NCBI GenBank assembly: GCA_021604885.1
Contig: BQJV01000050.1
Location: 1 to 11,932, forward strand
Length of the DNA stretch: 11,932 nucleotides
Direction: 5' to 3'
Origin: Acidimicrobiales bacterium
GTDB lineage: Bacteria; Actinomycetota; Acidimicrobiia; Acidimicrobiales; Aldehydirespiratoraceae
Positions 6,598 to 11,932 of this stretch are shown here, piece by piece (position 1 is the first letter of the stretch; each line of letters starts with the position of its first letter). Position numbers and translations under genes: made by a program. Below the pieces are notes generated by a model. The model was not told where the DNA came from. It saw only the letters and a program-made list of their open reading frames with translations, and made no database searches.

Positions 6598-7895
6598 GCT
6601 TCGCTGTGGGTGACGGCGGGCTCGCCCATCCACTCGCGCAGCGTGTTCTTGAGCTTCGTCTGCTGGATGAACAGGTCCTGCTCGGCCGGCACACCGTCGA
6701 CGGCCGACTGCGGCGCCTTCAGGTAGAACGACAGCCACTCCTGCACACCGGACTCGCCGGCCCGATGGGCCAGGTCCATGAACAGCGCGAGATCGAGAAC
6801 AATCGGCGCGGCGAGGATCGAGTCACGACAGAGGAAGTCGATCTTGATCTGCATCGGGTATCCCATCCATCCGAAGATGTCGATGGCATCCCAGCCTTCC
6901 TTGTTGTCGCCGCGGGGCGGGTAGTAGTTGATCCGCACGACATGGTCGATGTTGCCGTAGAGGTCGGGGTAGACCTCGGGCTCGAGGATCTTGTGGAGGA
7001 CGCCGAGCTTCGACTCCTCCTTCGTCTTGAAGTTCTCCGGCGCGTCGAGCACTTCACCGTCACGGTTGCCGAGGATGTTCGTCGAGTACCAGCCGCGCAG
7101 GCCGAGCATGCGGGCCTTGAGGCCCGGTGCGATCAGCGTCTTCATGAGGGTCTGACCCGTCTTGAAGTCCTTGCCCGCGATGGGGACGCCGTTGCGCTCG
7201 GAGAGCTGCATCATGCAGGGGAGGTCGGTGGAGAGGTTCGGGGCGCCGTTGGCGAACGGCACACCGCTCTGGAGGGCGGCGTAGACGTAGATCTGCGAGG
7301 GCGAGATGTTCTCGTCGTTCGCCTTGAGGCCGGCCTCGAACGCATCGATCGTCGCGTGGACCTCGGACGCTTCCTGGTACGCCTCGGTCGAGCCGCACCA
7401 GACCATCACGAGACGGTCGCACTCGTTCTCGGTGCGGAAGTTCTCGATGTCGGCCATGAGGGCCATCGCCTGATCCCACATGTTGGTCTCGGACTTGACC
7501 CGGGTGCCGTCGAGGCGGCTGACCCACTTCTGGTCGAAGACGGCTTCCATGGCGACGATGCCCTCCATCTCGGAGGAGATCGGGGCGAGGTCCTTCTCCT
7601 CGAGCACGCCGCAGGTGCGGGCGGCTTCGAGGGCGTTCGCGGAGATCGGGTCCCAGCCGCCGAAGACGATGTCGTCGAGCGAGGCGAGGGGAGCGAAGTC
7701 TTTGATCAGCGGGTTGCGGCCGTCCTCACGGGTGCCGAGCCGGATGTGCGCCATCTGGCTGACGGAGCCCAGGGGCGCCGCGCCTTCCTGGCGGGCGGCG
7801 AGGACGCCGGCGATGAATGTGGACGCCACGGCACCCATGCCGGGCGTGAGCACACCGAGCTTGCCGGTGGCGGGAGCGATATCTCGTGCAGTCAT
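6591..7895 (-). CDS. ino1: Inositol-3-phosphate (myo-inositol-1-phosphate) synthase
   Basis: The enzyme converts glucose 6-phosphate to 1D-myo-inositol 3-phosphate using NAD+ as a recycled cofactor, the first step to inositol, phosphatidylinositol and, in actinobacteria, mycothiol. The 434-residue protein shows an N-terminal Rossmann loop (GVLTPGMGAVASTF, about 14-27). Its conserved catalytic region has GKDFKTGQTLMKTL (about 241-254), GWYSTNILGNRDGEVL (about 268-283), NFKTKEESKLGVL (about 288-300) and KIDFLCRDSILAAP (about 351-364), with the expected lysines. It is longer than the roughly 360-residue mycobacterial form but within the range of the superfamily. The frame is open far upstream to 8633, but that part is the antisense of the LysR gene; the ATG at 7895 matches the family N-terminus. 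It has no Shine-Dalgarno. It diverges from a LysR regulator across 60 bp containing a palindrome. Confidence 0.9.
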   Translation of the reverse strand: MTARDIAPATGKLGVLTPGMGAVASTFIAGVLAARQEGAAPLGSVSQMAHIRLGTREDGRNPLIKDFAPLASLDDIVFGGWDPISANALEAARTCGVLEEKDLAPISSEMEGIVAMEAVFDQKWVSRLDGTRVKSETNMWDQAMALMADIENFRTENECDRLVMVWCGSTEAYQEASEVHATIDAFEAGLKANDENISPSQIYVYAALQSGVPFANGAPNLSTDLPCMMQLSERNGVPIAGKDFKTGQTLMKTLIAPGLKARMLGLRGWYSTNILGNRDGEVLDAPENFKTKEESKLGVLHKILEPEVYPDLYGNIDHVVRINYYPPRGDNKEGWDAIDIFGWMGYPMQIKIDFLCRDSILAAPIVLDLALFMDLAHRAGESGVQEWLSFYLKAPQSAVDGVPAEQDLFIQQTKLKNTLREWMGEPAVTHSEAG

Positions 7896-7906
7896 GGCAT
7901 GAGAAT

Positions 7907-7917
7907 AAGCAGTGCTT
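7907..7917. promoter_or_regulatory. Palindromic operator candidate between ino1 and the LysR gene
   Basis: AAGCAGTGCTT is a perfect inverted repeat (AAGCA-G-TGCTT), and the adjoining bases extend a second AGCA/TGCT pairing (7908-7920). It lies 12 bp upstream of the ino1 start in a locally AT-rich 60 bp divergent gap. LysR-type proteins typically bind such dyads next to the genes they control, so this is a likely binding site; binding itself is inferred. Confidence 0.5.
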
Positions 7918-7955
7918 GCTAGAAGTGGACGTTTATGAAGAAGATCTGAACTATT

Positions 7956-8846
7956 GTGCACGGGGTGCGCACCGCCCTGCCCGACCTCTCGATTCGGCAA
8001 CTCGAATACCTGCTTGCTGTCGCCGATCACCCGACATGGGCGGCCGCCGCCGCGTCCGTCGGGGTGAGCGCATCGGCGCTCTCGCAGGGGCTGGCGGAGC
8101 TGGAGCGCCGGGTCGGCGTGCCGTTGTTCGACCGGGACGGGAGGCGTCGGGTGCTGCGTCCGGCGGCCGCGGAGGTGCTGGCGCACGCGCGACAGGTCGT
8201 CGCGCTGACGAGGGACCTCGCGACATGGGCCGACCGGGCGCGCACCGGTGCATCCGGTCGGCTCCGCATCGGCATGATCGACGCCGCGGCCGTCGGGCAC
8301 TTCTCGGATCATCTCCGTTCCTTCCGCGCCGCACACCCGGAGTTGGAGGTGCTGCTCACGGTGGGCCCGTCCGGAGCGATGCTCGACCAACTCGAGGCGG
8401 GGCGAGTCGACCTCGCGGTCTGCGTCGACCCGCGTGGGTCGCGTCGTGGCGTCGACGTGCGGCCGCTGCTCACCGAGGACATCGCGGTCTACTCGCCGGA
8501 CGGTCGACGGCCGCGCCGACCCACCACGTGGGGCCCGTGGGTCCTTTTCCCCGAGGGGTCGCACACCCGGGCGCTCATCCGTGACGCGCTCGAGGAGCTG
8601 GGAGCCCCGATGGACGTTGTCGCCGAGTCCCATCAGCCGGAGGTGCTCCGAGCGATGGTCGGGCTCGGACTCGGGTGGACGGTGTTGCCGGTCGTGCAGG
8701 CGGAGACGGGGACGGACGCGCTGGCCAACGGACGGGTCATCGCGTCGCGGGACCTCGTGGCCGCCACCCGGACCGGTGCCGCAACGGACCCCGCGGTCGC
8801 TCTGCTCCTGGAACGCCTCGCGGGCGAAGGTGGGACGGGACTCTGA
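7956..8846 (+). CDS. LysR-family transcriptional regulator
   Basis: The 296-residue length and layout are standard for the family. A winged helix-turn-helix covers about 11-70 (LSIRQLEYLLAVADHPTWAA, then VGVSASALSQGLAELERRVG and PLFDRDGRRRVLRPA). A linker helix follows to about 97, then a two-lobed substrate-binding-like effector domain from about 100 (GRLRIGMIDAAA) to the end, including LEAGRVDLAVCVDP and MVGLGLGWTVLPV. The start is GTG at 7956; GTG at 7965 is an alternative and neither has a strong Shine-Dalgarno (an AAGAAGA run sits about 12 nt upstream). The divergent position to ino1 suggests it controls inositol-phosphate synthesis and its own gene, responding to a small effector that cannot be identified. 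The downstream MaoC gene, 77 bp away on the same strand, is another possible target. Confidence 0.92.
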   Translation: MHGVRTALPDLSIRQLEYLLAVADHPTWAAAAASVGVSASALSQGLAELERRVGVPLFDRDGRRRVLRPAAAEVLAHARQVVALTRDLATWADRARTGASGRLRIGMIDAAAVGHFSDHLRSFRAAHPELEVLLTVGPSGAMLDQLEAGRVDLAVCVDPRGSRRGVDVRPLLTEDIAVYSPDGRRPRRPTTWGPWVLFPEGSHTRALIRDALEELGAPMDVVAESHQPEVLRAMVGLGLGWTVLPVVQAETGTDALANGRVIASRDLVAATRTGAATDPAVALLLERLAGEGGTGL

Positions 8847-8884
8847 CCCCGGCGTCTCATCTTTCGGAGTGGGGCGGTGGGGCG

Positions 8885-8890
8885 TAGAGT
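8885..8890 (+). promoter_or_regulatory. Possible -10 element for the MaoC cluster
   Basis: TAGAGT fits TAnnnT and sits 33 bp before the MaoC ATG, in the 77 bp gap after the LysR gene. There is no good -35 match. Weak evidence; read-through from the LysR gene is the alternative. Confidence 0.22.
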
Positions 8891-8912
8891 CCTCGGCGTT
8901 CGACGAGCATCC

Positions 8913-8916
8913 GGAG
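8913..8916 (+). promoter_or_regulatory. Ribosome binding site for the MaoC-like gene
   Basis: GGAG lies 7 nt before the ATG at 8924, a near-ideal spacing that confirms this start. Confidence 0.6.
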
Positions 8917-8923
8917 ATCAGGA

Positions 8924-9394
8924 ATGAGCAACGCAGCGAAGGCCTTCGAGGTCATGCAGGCCAACGAGGGGAAGGACGAGGGGCACGGTGACTGGTTCGA
9001 GATCACGCAGGATCAGATCAACCAGTTCGCTGATGTCACGTCGGACCATCAGTTCATCCACGTCGACCCCGAACGGGCGACGCCGCTCTTCGGCGGCACC
9101 ATCGCCCACGGCTTCCTGACCCTGTCGATGCTGGTTCACCTGTCCGACTCGATCGAGCAGGAACTCCCGCCCCTCGAGGGCGTGATGATGGGCATCAACT
9201 ACGGCTTCGACAAGGTGCGCTTCCTCAACCCGGTCAACTCCGGCAAGCGGGTCCGGGCCCACAGCGTCATCAGCAAGGTGGAGCTCAAGGGTGCGGCGAT
9301 CAACAGCACGCGCACCGTCACCGTCGAGATCGAGGGGGTCGAGAAGCCGGCCCTGATGGCCGAGTGGATCGGCCGGATCGTCTTCGACTCATGA
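8924..9394 (+). CDS. MaoC-like (R)-specific enoyl-CoA hydratase / dehydratase
   Basis: This is a single hot-dog-fold protein of 156 residues, the normal length for stand-alone MaoC-like hydratases, which add water to trans-2-enoyl-CoA to give (R)-3-hydroxyacyl-CoA. The hydratase signature is visible: FADVTSDHQFIHVDPERA with the catalytic pair Asp41 and His46, followed by FGGTIAHGFLTLS (about 56-68), where the His62-Gly63 step is typical. YGFDKVRFLNPVNSGKRVR (about 93-111) is the usual substrate-tunnel strand. It is cytoplasmic with no signal. Its stop overlaps the next start by 4 bp (ATGA at 9391-9394), so the two are translated together. Chain-length preference cannot be judged. Confidence 0.92.
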   Translation: MSNAAKAFEVMQANEGKDEGHGDWFEITQDQINQFADVTSDHQFIHVDPERATPLFGGTIAHGFLTLSMLVHLSDSIEQELPPLEGVMMGINYGFDKVRFLNPVNSGKRVRAHSVISKVELKGAAINSTRTVTVEIEGVEKPALMAEWIGRIVFDS

Positions 9395-10206
9395 ACGACT
9401 ATCCGATCAAGGTCGGCTCGATGCTCTTCACGATGGTCGACCCCGAGGTCGGCCACGAGGTCGAGTACAACCGCTGGTACGAGCGCGATCACTTCTACGC
9501 CGGCTGCATGGTCGGCCCGTGGCTTTTCGCCGGCAAGCGCTGGGTCGCCACCAAGGAGCTCAAGGACCTGCGCTTTCCGCGGGGTGACACGCCCGTCGCG
9601 AGCCCGGTCGAGGCCGGGTCGTACCTCGCCATCTACTGGGTGCTCGAAGGCAAGCACGACGAGCACTTCGCGTGGGCCGGCGAGCAGGTGGTGTGGCTCT
9701 ACTCGAACGATCGTGGCTTCATGCAGCGCAAGCACGCCCACACGGTGCTGCTCAAGCAACCGACCTCCTTCGCACGTGAGGACCACACCGTGCCGGTCGA
9801 ATTGGCGCTCGATCATCCGTACAAGGGTCTCGCCGTCGTCGCAGTCGACCCGGCGGACGGCGTGGACGAAGCCGACCTCGTGTCCCATCTCGAATCCACG
9901 TCGCTGCCCGCGCTCATGGGCGATGCCGACAGCGGCTCGGGCGTGGCCAACATGGTGACGTGGCACTACCAGGCTCCGGGCGCCGGCGACACGGATCAGG
10001 CGCCGATGGATCTGGGGATGCCGCCCGGGCCGACCACCCGTCAGGTGCAGTTGTTCTTCCTCGACGACGAACCGACGGCGGTGTGGGATCGCTTCCACGC
10101 CTACGCCGACGAGATCGCGGCGAGCGGCAAGGGCGAGGTCGTCTTCGCGGCGCCGTTCCTGCCGACCATCGTCGGCACGGACACCTACACCGACCAACTC
10201 TGGTGA
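9391..10206 (+). CDS. Unrecognised protein resembling two dimeric alpha/beta-barrel (EthD-like) repeats
   Basis: The 271-residue protein has no signal peptide or membrane segment. The N-terminal stretch GHEVEYNRWYERDHFYAGCM, then GPWLFAGKRWVA, resembles the EthD/dimeric alpha-beta barrel pattern (asparagine-Arg-Trp-Tyr, Asp-His, a Pro or Gly turn, then an arginine-rich strand). A second half (about 145-265) again begins with a strand (KGLAVVAVDP), has a helix with LVSHLESTSLPALMG, and ends with strands VQLFFLD and GEVVFAAPF, suggesting a duplicated ferredoxin-like unit. Trp29, Tyr30, Asp33 and His34 are candidate functional residues. The start at 9391 overlaps the MaoC stop (ATGA), and the end overlaps the next start (GTGA). 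Coupling to a hydratase suggests a role in the same acyl-CoA or aromatic/steroid-like pathway. The family call is from pattern memory only; function is unknown. Confidence 0.85.
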   Translation: MNDYPIKVGSMLFTMVDPEVGHEVEYNRWYERDHFYAGCMVGPWLFAGKRWVATKELKDLRFPRGDTPVASPVEAGSYLAIYWVLEGKHDEHFAWAGEQVVWLYSNDRGFMQRKHAHTVLLKQPTSFAREDHTVPVELALDHPYKGLAVVAVDPADGVDEADLVSHLESTSLPALMGDADSGSGVANMVTWHYQAPGAGDTDQAPMDLGMPPGPTTRQVQLFFLDDEPTAVWDRFHAYADEIAASGKGEVVFAAPFLPTIVGTDTYTDQLW

Positions 10207-11780
10207 TCGCGCGGGTCGCCGCCACGGCGTTGGCGGTGGCCCTACTCGCTTCGGCGTGCGGCGCTGACGAAGCCTCGGATCCGCCGCCGCTCGTCACCTC
10301 GCCGCCATCGGTCGGCGATGACGCCACGGGCGCCGACGCGTCGGGCGGCACGACGACCGGTTCCACCTCGTCGACCGCACCGCTGCCGGCTGTCTCGATC
10401 GCCCAGATCGACTGCCCGGACGATCTGCTCCGCCCGGATGGCCTCGCACTCGCCTGCGGACTCGTCACGGTGCCGATCGACCGCGCCGACGGGGCGGACG
10501 GCTCGACCCGGATCACCGTTGCCACACTTGCGGGCTACGACACCGGATTCGAGACGCCGCTCGCCGTGCTGCAGGGCGGCCCAGGCGGGGCAAGCTCGGA
10601 CTTCGGCGCCTGGTTCCCCCAGCAACCGTTCACCCAGGTGTTCATCGACCAGCGGGGGGTCGGATTCGCCGGACCCGACTTCGACTGTCCTGAGATCATC
10701 GACGCCATGCCGCGGATCCTCGCGAGCTCCTACGCCGACGCCGCCATCCTGTCCGACGAGGCCTACGACGACTGTGCCCGGCGGCTCGATCAGGATCTCG
10801 TGCTGCAGCACACCGAGTCGGAGACCCACGCGGGTGACGTGGCCGACACGATGGCGGCGCTGGGCTACGACCGTTGGGTCGTGTACGGCGTCAGCTACGG
10901 GTCCACGATCGGACTCGAGCTGCTTCGCGACGAGCCGGACGGTGTCGCCGGGGTGATTCTCGATGGGGTGTACCCGCCCCAACTCGACACCGACGCCGCG
11001 CTCGTGGCGTCCGCCTCCCGCGCCCTCGACGTGCTCGACGAGGCGTGCGGGGCAGAGGCCGTGTGTCGCCAGTACCTCGCGGACGGCTCTGTGCGCACCA
11101 CGCTCGAGCGGGTGATGGCGGAGTTGGACGAGCGGCCGATGTCGGTGCTGCTCGGTGGCAACCGGGTGGGTCTCGCGCAGGACGTCGAGTTGCTGCTCGA
11201 TGGACGGCGGGCGGCCGAGCTGATCTTCCCGCTCATGTACCAGGAGGCCTGGCTGCGCTACATCCCGGCCATCGTCGGCGGGCTGGACGACCGCGACGAG
11301 TCATCGGCCCGATGGCTCGCGGAAACGGGCGTGCGCGTCCTCCTCAGCTCGTCGTCCGCGAACGACGAGGGCACCTACTTCGCCGTGCAGTGCCACGACC
11401 GCCTGCCGTTCACGGACGGACCAGGCGACGTCGACGACCCCTTCGCCGCGGCCGTCGCCGCAGCACCGCTCGCGAAGCTGTGCGGCGAGTGGGAGCGAGA
11501 CGCGGCTCCACCGCTCGCCAATGAACCGGTCACGTCGGACATCGCCACGCTTCTCCTGAGCGGCACGTTCGACCCGATCACGCCGCCGAGTCATGCCGCA
11601 TCGACGGCCGAGACGCTCACCAACGCCACGGTCGTAGTCCAGGACGGACGCGGCCACGGCATCTGGGTCGGCGACTCGTGCATCGCCCAGATCGTCCAGC
11701 AGTTCGTCGCCGATCCGGCTCGCACACTCGACACCTCGTGCGCGGATTCGGGTGTGGACGTCGAATGGGCACGCCCCTGA
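10203..11780 (+). CDS. Secreted S33-family alpha/beta hydrolase lipoprotein (tripeptidyl-aminopeptidase-like)
   Basis: The 525-residue protein starts at GTG 10203, overlapping the previous stop (GTGA). A lipoprotein signal is clear: MIARVAATALAVALLASAC, lipobox LASAC, lipidated Cys19, followed by a Ser/Thr/Gly/Ala-rich linker to about 62. The enzyme domain shows the oxyanion-hole motif QGGPGG (124-129), FIDQRGVGFAGPDFDCPE (about 147-164), the nucleophile elbow GVSYGS with Ser231, and a C-terminal TAP-like domain with Asp457 (LSGTFDPITPP) and His485 (GRGHGIW). The triad is intact. Ten further cysteines (71, 85, 162, 191, 282, 288, 397, 427, 493, 513) suit disulfides in an extracellular protein. 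Relatives remove N-terminal peptides or act as esterases; which holds here is unknown. The frame is open upstream to 9960, but that is out-of-frame coding sequence of the preceding gene. Confidence 0.92.
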   Translation: MIARVAATALAVALLASACGADEASDPPPLVTSPPSVGDDATGADASGGTTTGSTSSTAPLPAVSIAQIDCPDDLLRPDGLALACGLVTVPIDRADGADGSTRITVATLAGYDTGFETPLAVLQGGPGGASSDFGAWFPQQPFTQVFIDQRGVGFAGPDFDCPEIIDAMPRILASSYADAAILSDEAYDDCARRLDQDLVLQHTESETHAGDVADTMAALGYDRWVVYGVSYGSTIGLELLRDEPDGVAGVILDGVYPPQLDTDAALVASASRALDVLDEACGAEAVCRQYLADGSVRTTLERVMAELDERPMSVLLGGNRVGLAQDVELLLDGRRAAELIFPLMYQEAWLRYIPAIVGGLDDRDESSARWLAETGVRVLLSSSSANDEGTYFAVQCHDRLPFTDGPGDVDDPFAAAVAAAPLAKLCGEWERDAAPPLANEPVTSDIATLLLSGTFDPITPPSHAASTAETLTNATVVVQDGRGHGIWVGDSCIAQIVQQFVADPARTLDTSCADSGVDVEWARP

Positions 11781-11789
11781 CGGCGTGGC

Positions 11790-11793
11790 AGGA
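11790..11793 (+). promoter_or_regulatory. Ribosome binding site for the dehydrogenase gene
   Basis: AGGA lies 7 nt before the ATG at 11801. It favours this start over the in-frame ATG at 11765, which lies within the preceding gene. Confidence 0.5.
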
Positions 11794-11800
11794 TCCCGGC

Positions 11801-11932
11801 ATGATTCTCGAAGGAAAGACCGTGATCGTCATCGGTGTCGGCCCCGGCCTCGGCACGTCCTGCGCGGCCGCGGCGTCTCGCGACGGTGCCAATGTCGTCG
11901 TCGTCGCCCGCAACGAAGAGCGGCTCGCGGCG
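11801..11932 (+). CDS. Short-chain dehydrogenase/reductase, N-terminus only (runs off window)
   Basis: Forty-four codons are visible, open to the right edge. The first strand and glycine loop VIVIGVGPGLG (Gly12, Gly14, Gly16, Gly18) form the SDR cofactor-binding motif, with Ile in place of the usual Thr before the first Gly. The second strand ends VVVARNEERL; the Arg after the strand favours NADP(H), by family rule. It begins 20 bp after the S33 hydrolase stop on the same strand, so it probably belongs to the MaoC cluster. A hydratase plus SDR could act in succession on a hydroxyacyl-CoA, but substrate and full domain content lie outside the window. Confidence 0.88.
   Translation, partial: MILEGKTVIVIGVGPGLGTSCAAAASRDGANVVVVARNEERLAA

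Noticed and set aside
7896..8633. 246-residue N-terminal extension of inositol-phosphate synthase
   Set aside because: It would be antisense to the LysR gene and would span the divergent promoter gap; the enzyme family begins at the ATG at 7895.
1..11932. CRISPR array, tRNA, rRNA, transposase or defence system
   Set aside because: No spaced direct repeats, cloverleaf, rRNA-like sequence or mobile-element protein was found; the genes are regulatory, metabolic and envelope functions.

Overview
The window is about 11.9 kb of GC-rich, densely packed bacterial DNA. Overlapping or near-abutting genes, frequent GTG starts, weak Shine-Dalgarno sites, lipobox lipoproteins, a CaiB/BaiF fusion and an inositol-1-phosphate synthase fit an actinobacterium. 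A free-living Acidimicrobiia-like organism is my guess; this rests on gene style, not on a search. No rRNA, tRNA, CRISPR array, transposase or phage gene was seen, and no gene-free stretch exceeds about 150 bp.

Region 1 (1-3184, minus strand) is a signalling operon. In transcription order it holds a NarL/LuxR-type response regulator, a DesK/NarX-type (HisKA_3) membrane histidine kinase, a stand-alone receiver-domain protein and a lipoprotein cut off by the left edge. Two copies of a short GC-rich hairpin repeat sit at the kinase/receiver and receiver/lipoprotein junctions.

Region 2 (3331-6579, plus strand) diverges from region 1. It holds a 791-residue protein made of two fused class III CoA-transferase domains, then, 6 bp later, a lipid-anchored alpha/beta hydrolase. 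It ends in a convergent hairpin shared with region 3.

Region 3 (6591-8846) is a divergent pair: inositol-1-phosphate synthase (minus) and a LysR-type regulator (plus). The 60 bp gap between them contains a perfect 11 bp palindrome, a good operator candidate.

Region 4 (8924-11932, plus strand) is a tightly coupled cluster: a MaoC-like hydratase, an unrecognised protein resembling two dimeric alpha/beta-barrel (EthD-like) repeats, a secreted S33-family lipoprotein hydrolase, and the start of a short-chain dehydrogenase. The first three overlap by 4 bp (ATGA, then GTGA). Hydratase plus dehydrogenase suggests acyl-CoA or hydroxyacyl chemistry; the substrate cannot be read from the sequence.

Nothing here is clearly a new system. 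The best leads are the junction hairpins, the LysR/inositol synthase operator, and the barrel-like protein coupled to the hydratase.
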